From contig CM038704.1 in NCBI GenBank assembly GCA_021613375.1, forward strand, positions 31,186,582 to 31,250,581: a stretch of 64,000 nucleotides of DNA, read 5' to 3'. A program made the position numbers and the translations under genes. Below the pieces are notes generated by a model. It made no database searches. It worked only from the letters and a program-made list of their open reading frames with translations, and was not told the origin of the DNA. This DNA is from Megaleporinus macrocephalus (Eukaryota; Chordata; Actinopteri; Characiformes; Anostomidae). Positions 1-12,239 of this stretch are shown piece by piece (the stretch's first letter is position 1; each line of letters starts with the position of its first letter).

Positions 1-1437
1 GTGTGGCTGGGTACGGAGATGAACTCTGCAGGTCTGGAGAGTAGGACACCACCCCACTTCCTGGGTAAACGGTCTGGGGCTTAATTGGAGATGGCAAGGG
101 CATAGTTGGAGATGGGGTAGTGACTGAACCTCCTCGTATGCTGTATGGGTCTTGTGGGTAGGTGGGTGAGGGAGACTGGGGAGATTGGTACTGCCTGTGG
201 TGGGCATCGGCTGGTGGGGTCATGGGATATGCGGGAGACGACCTGTGAGAGGACTGGCCAAAGCTGGCTGAAGCAGAGAGAGGTTGTGTGCCAGAATAGT
301 TATGGATGGCCTGGTCAGCTTGATAGGACGGTCGGGTCAGTGTCTGGGAGAATGGCTGGAAAACAGAGTTGTTCTCCCCAGGTGGCGCACTCTGAGACTT
401 GGGCACTGGCGTATGTGGCTCCAGGTCTAGCATGAGCATGTTGAGTGCCTCTATGGATTGCTCCACATCTTGCTGCGACGCCCCACCATGGGTAGGGAAG
501 CGAGGAAGGCCAGCATTGGGGCCAAAGAAGGGGTCATCGATCAGACCATACTGGTGCCAGGCGCTTAAACCCCTCTGCACTGCCTCTCTGCTGCTTGTGC
601 TGCGCTCTGGAGCCTGTGGAAGATAACGAGGACCTCCATCCAGCATCGGCGCACCATACGACTGTGAACGATACATCCCTCCATTTTGCCCGCTGTAGTC
701 CACTAGACGCTCCTGTGCCGAAGAAGAGCCTCTCATCTGGTGCACAGGCATTGTCTTGGTGCTCACCGCTGGCCTCCGGTCCGGGAGACCACCCTGCTGC
801 CTGTCAATCTCAACTATAGTTGACTCGGTCTGAGGCTGGCTGTCTGCCGGAGTATCCCGACCTTCGAAAGAAGAGAGAGTCCCAAGACTGTCAGCACTAT
901 TGTCCCCTACCTGGCTGTCGGGTAACTCGTCATCGAGGATGTCCGTTTCCCGCTCAGTGCCTGTTCGCCCGTTTACATGAACCTGTGCAGGTACAAGGTG
1001 GCGCACGCCAGCTCCAGGGCTTGTATTAGCCCCTGGAAGGAAGCCCTGACGAGGAAGGAGTGGTGGGCCGTCTAGACCGCTCAGCAGCTGCTCAAGCTCC
1101 TGTTTCTCACGGGGGCTGATAGGGGCATCAGGTGCAGGATGGCTCACGGGGCCAGACGATGACAAGGATTGTTGTGCATCATCCGTGCGGTCAGTCTTCA
1201 CAGATGCAGTGGAGTTGCCCGAGTCGCTGCTCACTGACAAGGCGTGGTCAGCAGCTGGGAGTGGATGATTGGCTACAGGTAGAGGAAGGGCATGGCTGAC
1301 AGCAGGGACAGCTTGTTCAACTACAGGAGGAACGCAGTCGCTGGCTGGGAGACCATTGACAACACCCTCAAGCGAGTCTTTCTTGCGCACCCGAGCATAG
1401 AGGCTGCCGTCAAGTGGCCCTTGAGTGTGTGCAACAT
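1..1437 (-). CDS. tns1: tns1 exon (15th in window): large central exon, 3' part cut by window edge
   Basis: The acceptor is a pyrimidine-rich tract ending TTTCAG at 1438-1440. The exon opens with AT, completing an Asp codon begun by the 26.8-kb exon, and stays open for 478 codons to position 1, so it continues outside the window. It begins with the tensin block HTQGPLDGSLYARVRKKDS (residues about 400-418). It then carries ALSVSSDSGNSTAS, an acidic-leucine stretch QELEQLLSGLDG, VPAQVHVNGRTGTERETDIL, SSREAVQRGLSAW and DVEQSIEALNMLMLDLEP. The rest is Ser/Pro/Gln-rich low-complexity sequence, as expected of the disordered phospho-regulated middle of tensins. Codon use is much more GC-rich than the surrounding introns. 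Confidence 0.95.
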
Positions 1438-3840
1438 CTGAAAGAAAGGTTAAAAACCCTTATCAACCCTTCCAAACCCACATGCACACATGACTTTAAA
1501 GTAAAAATATCTACATCCTGACCAGTTTCTTTGGACACTGTATAGTGTCTTAGTGTATTAATTTTCAGATTAAGATAATAGAACAGCCCAGCACAGGATG
1601 AAAGACATTCCGGGGTTAGCCCCTGGACACATGTTGCTTTTTTTGTTGCCTCCCTTGTGTGTATCTGCTTTTACCAGCAGCGGAGAAGCATGCAAACACA
1701 CCTTGGCCTTAAAAAAGTAACACCTTCTGTTTGGGACCCTCTTTGGCCATCTGCTAAGATGCTATAAGATCAGTAACAGATTATAAATCTCCACAGCAGG
1801 GTGACATGTGCTCTCCGCGGTTGGGGGAGAGGTTGGACTAAAGACACATGGTAGAGTACTTTCACGTTCAAAAACAGCAAAATAATGCATACTTTACCTG
1901 TCCTCACAATCCTTCATATGCAGCTCTGAGCCAACTAACACAGCACCTAATATTTATTAAGTGAACATTAATAGTCTGTATTTATTTTGGCATATTGTCA
2001 GTTGGTAAAGTACTACTTATGCATAATTTCATATAAATTAATGACATAATCTACACTTTGAATGCTTGAATTATGTATTCAATATATACAGAAACAACAA
2101 TGTCACAGGTCCTTTCACTGTAAGAAGACAACACAACACTATCAGTCTGAAAGAAATGTAGCTGTCAAGAAGCTAGTGGGGTTCAGAGAAGAACAGCCTG
2201 CCAAAAGTTTTTGGGTGATGAACTGTGGAGGTTTGGAATATATCCTGAAAAATGAAATCAAGCATCAAGAAATGGAATATGTAATAAAGACAAACTGTGA
2301 CATACTAAATTATGAAAACAATATAATTTTAAATGTTTAATGTTTTCAGCTTTTGTCATGTAAATGTGACAGTAATAATTAGTACTAATGGCTGTTTTGA
2401 CAGAAAATTATCTGAGAAGTTAAAGAAAGGAATTATCTGACTTCTGCACTGTACTGTATATACTGGACATAAATATATAAGATTTCAGCCCACCTGAACT
2501 GAATGAGAAACTGTTATTTAGTTATGCTTAATGAGGTAGTTCATACACATTTTAGTGACTGGAATTTCAAAATAACCTCCATTGGAGTCATTGAATGGTG
2601 GTCTGGTGTAGTGTAGTATAGTGAGGTCAAACCTTCAGACCTGCCCACTAATGATGCAACTATCCCCTCTGGGGAAATGATGCCAATCCTGGCATCTGAC
2701 CTTGTACTCTGCTGTGTGTGTGTGTTTATCAAGGAGGGTGGTGGGGGTGGGGGGTATCTTACAGTGCAACAGAAGGTCTGAGTGCAATACACTTCCCACC
2801 AAGAGATTTGTATCTGACAAGGACAGGGCTACGCAGGACACATATGGTCTTTGGCTGGATCCGTGTGTTTACAGAGGCCTTTTAATGTGTTCACAAGCAT
2901 TTACATGAAAAGGAGCACAAGCTAATACTCATACATACGAGACATGCCCCTCAAGCAGCCATTGCTGGATGAACAAAGCAGATAACTGTCAGCAGTAACC
3001 AAGAGTGGCATACGGTGTGCTCCACCTTTGAACGTGGCTAAACTATAAGTAGCTATAAACAAATTCCTTTACTCACTTATGTTAAAGTAAAAGTGATGTA
3101 ATTTAAAAATCTGCAGTATTTGACTAAAATAACACATGTACTCGGGTAAATGTAACTTGTTACAACCCACAGCGTTTTTGTGAAATCAAACCTATCTTAA
3201 CATACATTACTGTTAAGCTGTTCTATTCCTCTTTACGGGACAGCAACTGAGAAAAAGTAATAGTAGTAATAGTAAATGAATCAAGTGGCAAATAATTGCA
3301 ATGTTTATTAGCATTGACAGTTTTTGGTCATGTTTGTGCAAATAATATGCGAAGTTAAATATAAAATGTGCATTTGTATACTTACTTATACTTACTTAAG
3401 ATATTCTATGCATATACAGTATATAAAATGTTGATTTATTTATTTACTTAAGAAAAGAACACATATATAGGTCTGGGGGAAAGTATTAATTTAGTTTATA
3501 GGTAGAATTTACAGAATTTACAGCTCCTGCTGAAGGTAACATCCCACTGCTGTAAGAGCTGGCAAAAAGCTATTCTATTAGACTCATACCCCTCACACCT
3601 GTGCCATGCCACAGTACAAATACTTGTGATACGTTATCAAGTCATACTCACATATAAAGTACATCTGTGAAAAATGATTACCAGAAGCAGCCATGCAAAA
3701 CAGTGAATGTGTGTTCTCACTGACTTCTTGTGGCTTTGGGAAGAGCATAAACAGCCTGCAACATGCAAATCATCAGCTAAATAAAGAGTTCGGTTTTGAA
3801 AAATATAATAAATAGGTAGCTGTACATGGCTGAAACTGCC
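1438..3840. other. intron 14, 3' end: mostly featureless
   Basis: AT-rich intron sequence before the large exon. No exon, RNA gene or intact transposon was recognised. A G-rich patch at 2741-2757 and a short dispersed repeat at about 3060-3175 are the only notable items. Confidence 0.6.
3060..3175 (-). repeat. short dispersed repeat (copy 1)
   Basis: Reading ACTCGGGTAAATGTAACTTG on the plus strand, it resembles in reverse the block at 20.32-20.48 kb (TTAGTTACATTTACTAAAGT). Repeats of this AGTTACATTTACT type are common in fish DNA; the family name is not known to me. Confidence 0.4.
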
Positions 3841-6799
3841 AGTTTAACAGTAACTTGAAGGTAAGGTTCTATATTAGTGCTATAAAATGTGGAGTTTAAC
3901 AGTGACTTATTCATATAGAGCTATAAAATGTGGAGTTTAACAGTAAATTATTCATATAGTGCTATACAATGTAGAGTTATACAGTAACTTATTCATATAG
4001 TGCTATACAATGTGTAGTTTAACAGTAACTTATTCATATAGTGCTATAAAATGTGAAGTTAAACAGTAACTTATTCATATAGTGCTATACAATGTGTAGT
4101 TTAACAGTAACTTATTCATATTGTGATATAAAATGTGAAGTTAAACAGTAACTTATTCATATAGTGCTATAAAATGTGAAGTTTAACCGTAACTTATTCA
4201 TATAGTGCTATACAATGTAGAGTTTAACAGTAATTTATTCATATAGTGCTATAAAATGTGGAGTTTAACAGTAACTTATATATATAGTGCTATAAAATGT
4301 GGAGTTTAACAGTAACTTATTAATATAGTGCTATACAATGTAGAGTTTAACAGTAATTTATTCATATAGTGCTATAAAATGTGGAGTTTAACAGTAACTT
4401 ATTAATTTAGTGCTATACAATGTGGAGTTTAACAGTAATTTATTCATATAGTGCTATAAAATGTGGAGTTTAACAGTAACTTAAATGTAAGATTCTATTT
4501 TAGTGCTATAAAGTGTGGAGTTTAACAGTAACTTATTCATTTAGTGCTATAAAATGTGGAGTTTAACAGTAACTTATTCATATAGTGCTATAAAATGTGG
4601 AGTTTAACAGTAATTTATTCATATAGTGCTATAAAATGTGGAGTTTAACAGTAACTTAAATGTAAGATTCTATTTTAGTGCTGTAAAATGTGGAGTTTAA
4701 CAGTAACTTATTCATTTAGTGCTATAAAATGTGGAGTGTAACAGTAACTTATTCATATAGTGCTATACAATGTGGAGTTAAACAGTAACTTATTCATATA
4801 GTGCTATAAAATGTAGAGTTTAACAGTAACTTATTCATATAGTGCTATACAATGTGAAGTTTAACAGTATCTTATTCATATAGTGCTATAAAATGTGGAG
4901 TTTAACAGTAACTTATTCATATAGTGCTATACAATGTGGAGTTTAACAGTAACTTAAATGTAAGGTTCTATATTAGTGCTATAAAATGTGGAGTTTAACA
5001 GTAACTTATTTATATAGTGCTATACAATGTGGAGTTTAACAGTAACTTATTTATATAATGCTATACAATGTGGAGTTTAACAGTAACTTATTTATATAGT
5101 GCTATAAAATGTGGAGTTTAACAGTTACTTATTCATATAGTGCTATACAATGTAGAGTTCAACAGTAACTTATTCTTACAGCTCTATACAATGTGGAGTT
5201 TAACAGTAACTTATTCATACAGCGCTATACAATGTGGAGTTTAACAGTAACTTATTCATACAGCGCTATACAATGTGGAGTTTAACAGTAACTTAAATGT
5301 AAGGTTCTATATTAGTGCTATAAAATGTGGAGTTTAACAGTAACTTAAATGTAAGGTTCTATATTAGTGCTATAAAATGTGGAGTTTAACAGTAACTTCA
5401 ATGTAAGGTTCTATATTTGTGCTATAAAATGTGGAGTTTAACAGTAACTTATTTATATAGTGCTATAAAATGTAGAGTTCAACAGTAACTTATTCTTACA
5501 GCTCTATACAATGTGGAGTTTAACAGTAACTTATTCATACAGCGCTATACAATGTGGAGTTTAACAGTAACTTAAATGTAAGGTTCTATATTAGTGCTAT
5601 AAAATGTGGAGTTTAACAGTAACTTATTTATATAGTGCTATAAAATGTGGAGTTTAACAGTAACTTATTCATACAGCGCTATACAATGTGGAGTTTAACA
5701 GTAACTTAAATGTAAGGTTCTATATTAGTGCTATAAAATGTGGAGTTTAACAGTAACTTCAATGTAAGGTTCTATATTAGTGCTATAAAATGTGGAGTTT
5801 AACAGTAACTTATTTATATAGTGCTATAAAATGTGGAGTTTAACAGTTACTTATTCATATAGTGCTATACAATGTGGAGTTTAACAGTAACTTATTCATA
5901 CAGCGCTATACAATGTGGAGTTTAACAGTAACTTAAATGTAAGGTTCTATATTAGTGCTATAAAATGTGGAGTTTAACAGTAACTTCAATGTAAGGTTCT
6001 ATATTAGTGCTATAAAATGTGGAGTTTAACAGTAACTTATTTATATAGTGCTATAAAATGTGGAGTTTAACAGTTACTTATTCATATAGTGCTATACAAT
6101 GTAGAGTTCAACAGTAACTTATTCTTACAGCTCTATACAATGTGGAGTTTAACAGTAACTTATTCATACAGCGCTATACAATGTGGAGTTTAACAGTAAC
6201 TTAAATGTAAGGTTCTATATTAGTGCTATAAAATGTGGAGTTTAACAGTAACTTATTTATATAGTGCTATAAAATGTGGAGTTTAACAGTTACTTATTCA
6301 TATAGTGCTATACAATGTGGAGTTTAACAGTTACTTATTCATATAGTGCTATACAATGTAGAGTTCAACAGTAACTTATTCTTACAGCTCTATTCAATGT
6401 GCAGTTTAACAGTAACTTATTCATACAGCGCTATACAATGTGGAGTTTAACAGTAACTTATTCATACAGCGCTATACAATGTGGAGTTTAACAGTAACTC
6501 ATTCATACAGCGCTATACAATGTGGAGTTTAACAGTAACTTAAATGTAAGGTTCTATATTAGTGCTATAAAATGTGGAGTTTAACAGTAACTTAAATGTA
6601 AGGTTCTATATTAGTGCTATAAAATGTGGAGTTTAACAGTAACTTTAATGTAAGGTTCTATATTAGTGCTATAAAATGTGGAGTTTAACAGTAACTTCAA
6701 TGTAAGGTTCTATATTAGTGCGATAAAATGTGGAGTTTAACAGTAACTTCAATGTAAGGTTCTATATTAGTGCCGTAAAATGTGGAGTTTAACAGTAAC
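3841..6799. repeat. 41-bp satellite array, about 70 monomers
   Basis: A head-to-tail array of a 41-bp unit (core GGAGTTTAACAGTAACTTAT then a variable TTCATATAGTGCTATAAAATGT part). A 52-bp variant carries an extra AAATGTAAGGTTC block. Sub-types differ at CATATAGTGC, CATACAGCGC and CTTACAGCTC. The first about 1.3 kb is mostly the 41-bp CATATAGTGC type. The middle shows a repeating order of five monomers, and the last five or so are all the 52-bp type. It has sharp edges and no coding content. Confidence 0.95.
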
Positions 6800-8060
6800 C
6801 AAACTCTTTGATCTAATTGGGTATGTGAGTAGACAATGGGTCAAATTTACTGAAAGTATCTTTAATTATTGTTAGTTTACACATTGCTCCAGTGGCTTAT
6901 TTACTTCCTTGCAAATGAAAAGTAGGTGCAACTGTATAATTGACACGTTTGCAGCACAATAGAACCATGTGCTGTGTGACTCACAGAACGGGTATCTATA
7001 AAATTTGTGGGGATTATTGCTATAATATGTGGACTGGGACATTCATTTTTCTCCCAATCATCTAATAAATGACTAGGAGAAAAATCCATGTGCCAGTCCG
7101 CATATTAACAGCACTACATAGTGTGTAAATATAGGACACAGCATTAGAAGTGTGTTCAGTTGTATAGTATGTGAAGTATACAAGGGATTGGTTAGAAGGG
7201 CTGTCAAAACACATTTTATCTTTCTCAGATTTGCATTCATTACATTAAAATTAAGTTAAAATAATAACTTATTTTCTTGAGATTTTGATTAAGTAGGTCA
7301 ACATAGTGATCAATAATAGTACTAGTATAATACTATTATTGCAATAATAGTAATAGTGCGTGATTATTTCAACATAATATATATTATAATGTATAATAAT
7401 GAGTTTGGAAACATGTTACTTTGGAGGTTTAAAATTAAATTCTAAGTTCTAAGTTAGTGTAGCCTCTTAACTATGTGCAATGCATCAAAACAAAACTGTG
7501 ACAATTCTGTATCAGAAGTCTCTGTGCCAACATGTAACACAGGAAGTAGAAGCTTTAGTATTTCAGTGACTTCACAGTAGTTTGGGTAAGAAAACTTATC
7601 TCATCATTAATTAGACAAACCTGCTCTCACACTGTGAAATAAACCCATTGTGAAATGTACTCACTGTTTTAGGTTATAATAGTTTAAAACACTGTATTAC
7701 TATAACCCATTTAGTTTAGTTTTTATTGCCATCAAATTAAAAATAATATCATGGGCATTCATATTTTTTTAGTAAATATATGAATGTGTTTAAAGAACTT
7801 TCTCATTTGGCTCTCAGCAACAACAGTGTCGGCCATGTTAGTACCAAAACTAAGACAAGGTTTTCTCAGGCGTTACAGTCAGTCTTAGTAAATCAGAACA
7901 AGAGCCTGATTTCCTCCCTGTATTCTGCACTTTTAGATGGAAACTCTTATAAATGCACACAACTCACTAATGCTAAACAGTGATAAGCCTGGACCCATTC
8001 TGTTTGGTTCTAAATCTACTCTCAACAAACTGGCTTCTCTACTCTTTCAATTGATGATGC
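6800..8060. other. intron sequence, no gene seen
   Basis: AT-rich intron. A short palindromic ATAGTA/TACTAT patch at about 7310-7355 is visible. No other structure is supported. Confidence 0.5.
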
Positions 8061-8720
8061 TGTTGTCTCCCTCCTCTGTGGTCTGAAATCTGGCCATCAT
8101 CTTTGATTCTACACTTAACCTTTATTCTCGAAACCTCTTTCACCTGCTAAAATCCCATCGCTTTACCAGCATGCTACTGAATCTCTTAATTATACTTTCA
8201 TTTCTAGCCACTTAGATTATTTCAGCTCTCTTCTCATTGCCTGCATCAGCTCTTCATTACTTGATAAACTTCACATGGTCCAAAATTCCGCTGCTCGTCT
8301 CCTAACTCTCCTGTTCACACCAAAGCTCTCAACAATCTTGCTCCCTCCTGTCTGTCCGACCTTCTTCAACCATACAAGTCTATGCACACTCTCCAGCCTT
8401 CTACAGCTGGACTGCGTACTAGTCCCTCTTCTAACCTCCATAGCTTTGGCGACCATGCATTTTCCAGAGTTTCCCACACCTCTGGAACTCTCTCTCTTCT
8501 CAGATTCCACAGTCTGATTCTCCGTCTTCATTTAAATCCAACCTTCAAGCACATATGTGGCATATAGCCTTCCTCTGTGTATTATAAATCATGTCATTTG
8601 CTCTGCACATTTTACATTTTTTGTGTGATGTTAATCATTACATAATCATTCACATGTAATCTGCCAGTGTATCTGGGTCTTTGAAAAGCGATGTATGTAT
8701 TGTTATGTATAATTAGTTAT
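8060..8720 (+). pseudogene. degraded LINE (L2/CR1-like) reverse-transcriptase 3' end
   Basis: In broken plus-strand frames the block gives signs of the C-terminal RT region of L2/CR1-type LINEs: IIFDSTL, then MVQNSAARLLT (8275 on), then LAPSCLSDLLQPYKS, then GDHAFSRVS and PTFKHICGI. Frameshifts and stops separate these. It ends near TCTTTGAAAAGCGATGTATG, like the usual LINE tail. A dead fragment. Confidence 0.75.
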
Positions 8721-9367
8721 TATTATGTATTATTATTATATCGCCACAACCCCACAGCCACAGTGTAAAACATTAGTGTGTAGTCCAGTACAAATAAGTG
8801 TAATAGTCCACAGAGCAATCACAATTGACTAAAGCACTATATATGGAAATATTTCAAACAAAAAGTGATTAAAATGCCCATCCAAACTGAACCGGCTCTA
8901 TTAGCTCTGAACATAGACGTCCTAATCACTTCACTCACTACTATTACAAATTACACTAGTAGGGCCATCAGGTTCATTTCTGTGGACAGACATGATCATA
9001 TACAGAAGCTTTAACATCAGTTTACATTTCAGGCACTGAAACACACAAATCACTAGGCAGACTTGCAGATCAGATGCACACATGGAGACACCATCCCAAC
9101 CCAGCCAGACAGTCTGGATCATTTAAGGAGGACACTTTATCTGTAACAGAACAGTGCAGTGTGTAGGAACTGCATGTAAAGTGTCAATCAAATGGCCCAT
9201 AACCCATGTTGAGCAAGACACTGAATACGCTGTCCTAAATATATGAAGTGCAGTCAAAAGTGGTAATAATAAGAACTAGACATCCAATGTTTGTATGCCT
9301 CTGATGCTTTGTTTATGATGCCTTGTTTTGAGAAAAACAATGTGTTGTTTTGGGTTTTTTACATTCC

Positions 9368-9537
9368 CAGCTCACAAACCTTGTAAAATCTCTGCAGCGA
9401 TGGCAGCTATATTGATAGAAACTACTTGGAGAAACGGAAAGAACGGGAACTTTGACGAAATGTTGTAGTTTGTTTCCTTGTTTACCACGACTTAGAAAAT
9501 GTAATTTCAGAGATTTTACAATGTTGTTTGTGAGCTG
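9368..9537. repeat. foldback: inverted arms of about 28 bp
   Basis: CAGCTCACAAACCTTGTAAA (from 9368) and its near-exact reverse complement (9508-9537, with three extra bases) flank about 113 bp. It may be a small MITE or a hairpin-forming intron segment. Confidence 0.6.
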
Positions 9538-10129
9538 AAGCAGCGAAACACTTCCGTTGTGTTGTGAATGTTTTGTAGCGCATTTATTTTGTGTATCTGC
9601 AGCGTGTTTCTTAAATGTAGTGCCCATGTTGTTATTTTAATTAAAGTGTTTTCCGTTTACAGCGCGTTTGTGAATCTGCAGCGCAGGGTTGGGTCTGCTC
9701 GGCCAATTTGGGGAGGATCGTAAATAAAAAAAGACTATATCTAAAGAAACCTCCATAAAAACACTTTTTGCATCAAACTACTTTGAATGATCTCTATAAT
9801 TACATTTTCGCAAAATTTAGAAATTTGGAAAAATCGATGCAATAACCCTCCAAGACCAATGATATATAGCTATCTGCAAAATTCATACCACTGATATTAA
9901 TTAGCAAGTAGTATGTACTGTGCTGGAATGAACAGGAACCACTATTGTAAAGATAACATTTGTGAATATGTTAATTTTGGATATTAGTTGTAAATTAAAA
10001 TAATAGGGTTCTTTTGACTGTATTATTTAGACATAATAAACACACAACACACACCATGCCTTCCTATATACACATGACACATCTGAATGATCTATGGATG
10101 CTCTAAAAGCTTTAATATTCAGTAGCTGT

Positions 10130-10450
10130 TATTTTCAGGTCAGTGGCCAGTGACCCCTGCTGATACTGTGTTAGCTGGCCAAGCCTGACTCAGTCTAACC
10201 AGCAACAGCCATGGCACTGGGTCAGCGCCTGGGGGTGATGTCATGGGTGAGTGATGCCAGAGTATGGGAGGGAAAGCCGAGACAGGGGAGGGCCATTCCA
10301 GGAAGGAAACAGATCTACAGTGTACATGGCAACTCAGAGGTCGCCCATTTGAATTGAATCTGATGACAGTGTTCCATCTGACATGGAGTCTGGAGCCGGC
10401 TTGCTTCCACTGAGCTTCCTCATCCTGTTCCTAGCCCCCAACTCAAAGTG
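10130..10450. promoter_or_regulatory. candidate enhancer with AP-1 and TEAD-like sites
   Basis: A unique, GC-richer island in the AT-rich intron. It contains a perfect AP-1 site TGACTCA (10186-10192), a TEAD core CATTCC (10294-10299) directly followed by an ETS-like AGGAAGGAA, and a TGATGTCA CRE-like site. The motif reading is direct; enhancer function is inferred. Confidence 0.3.
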
Positions 10451-10741
10451 CAATATGCAAATAATATCACATCCTGTAATTTTGTCAAAGCCACCAAATA
10501 TATATTTGTTGCAAACATATGTTTTTGAATAGCAATTACTTATATAATAAACTTAGTTTCAGCAGCTTACAATATTGTACACCAAAAGACATGTATGATA
10601 CATATGCACATATGAGTTGATGTGAGGGCAAAGACAATATCAGGTTCTACTGTATTGTAGTTAACATTATTTTGGTACCTGATTCAAATGAATAAAATAA
10701 ATAAAAGCCTTGAAATGCAGTGGCAGGCAAAAAAGGCGGTA

Positions 10742-10744
10742 AGC

Positions 10745-10825
<81 letters not shown>

Positions 10826-10826
10826 T
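10742..10826. repeat. compound microsatellite (GACA)n-(GGCA)n
   Basis: A run of about 14 GACA units passes into about 7 GGCA units. Probably length-polymorphic. Confidence 0.95.
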
Positions 10827-10929
10827 GTGGAGTGTGAATATAGTATGATATTTATGAGGGGTGGGGGGGTGAGGGAAAAAAAGAAACTTGGGTGGTGAGA
10901 ACAGAGAAAGAACTATAACTAAGAGTGAT

Positions 10930-11110
10930 GTAAGAAATCAGGGAGGAGGGAGAAGGGGCTGCAGGGGCGCCAAACCTGCTCTTACAGCTCAACCCTGTCA
11001 CATGCTGCTCTAATTGGAGCACACTCTCAGCATGTGAGGTTTGAGGTCAACACTGCCATCAGCGCACACAGACTGTTCCTTCTCCCCATCTCACCCTGCA
11101 ACCTTCCTGA
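10930..11110. promoter_or_regulatory. unique GC-rich block with mirrored E-boxes
   Basis: TCACATGCTG (10998-11007) and its exact reverse complement CAGCATGTGA (11028-11037) face each other across 20 bp that includes TCTAATTGGA. CACATG/CATGTG are E-box-type cores. A regulatory role is inferred only from this pattern. Confidence 0.28.
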
Positions 11111-12177
11111 AAACTCTACTTATGCGCAACCCTTCAAAAGTGTAAAACCATTCACATGATCAGTAGCATGCTGTAAAAATGGTATTGTGATATCTCTAAT
11201 AACAGTTTATGTGAAACTTACAATAATAAATTAAATTGTTTCTCAAAAAACATTAAGAAAACAGCATACAGAGCATATTGTATCTCTCTATTTATTGTGT
11301 ATGTTGTAGATTGTAAATTGTGTATACATTGTTTGTATATTAGATTTACTACTAGAGAGATACAAACTGCTAAAACCAAATTCTTTGTGTGTATGAACAT
11401 ACTTCGGCAAAAAATCTGACTCTAAAATTAGCTCATTTATGAATGAATCATTAAATCTTCGTTCACCATCCAACATCAAACCCAACTTACAGCTCAGCTC
11501 ACATATACCACAGTGAATCACCAACCTCAGAACACATTATTTGATGCATGTCTGGGTCATTTCCCTAATAAGCAGAATAACACAAATAGCTACGTCAGTA
11601 TGTAAGCAGCCTTACACAGAGTCCCAAATCACAGCAGAACAGAATAAGAGCGTGTAGAGTTTTAGCGGTGAGAAGCTGGCCTAAGCTACACCACTAAACT
11701 CCACCTGAACTCCTGCTTTTCAGACCATCCTATCAATCACATATCAGAGAGAATAGCCCCCACTTTAACAAGAGCATTTCAGTTCAAGCTTATATGACTT
11801 GGAGCTGTAACTAAAGTGGGGTCTGAATAGCTGTGGGCTACCGACAAGCTCAAAAAATGACTGTTCAGTCTGTTCACAGAAACGTTCCCCCATCGCTGAA
11901 CGACGCATCCAGAGTGCTGCGTTTGAACTGTTTATTGTAAACATTCTGTTGACATGGTAACAAAACCATTCAGCTGGCCTTAAAATTGAACAAGAACAAC
12001 CTCCTCCTGTAATTAATCGAAAAGAGCCAGACCGCATGCTTGATTGAAACCTCAGTGCAAAAAATGCTTTCACACAGAGCCACAGAGCTGGCGGCTTCTG
12101 TCCAGAAACAGATCCAACTAAGCATGCCTCCAGACTAAAAACCACTGAAACAGAACTTTTTAAAATAATATATTTAA

Positions 12178-12187
<10 letters not shown>
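11111..12187. other. intron sequence, no gene seen
   Basis: Unique AT-rich intron with no exon or element recognised. The open frame on the minus strand at 11765-12247 is partly translated CA repeat and has no family resemblance. Confidence 0.5.

Positions 12188-12236
<49 letters not shown>
12188..12236. repeat. (CA)n microsatellite
   Basis: About 24 CA units, preceded by a short TATA run. Confidence 0.95.

Positions 12237-12239
<3 letters not shown>

Noticed and set aside
3841..6799. Regular array with unit-like spacing could suggest a CRISPR array
   Set aside because: The whole 41-bp unit is repeated with only point variants; there are no unique spacers, and the setting is a vertebrate intron.
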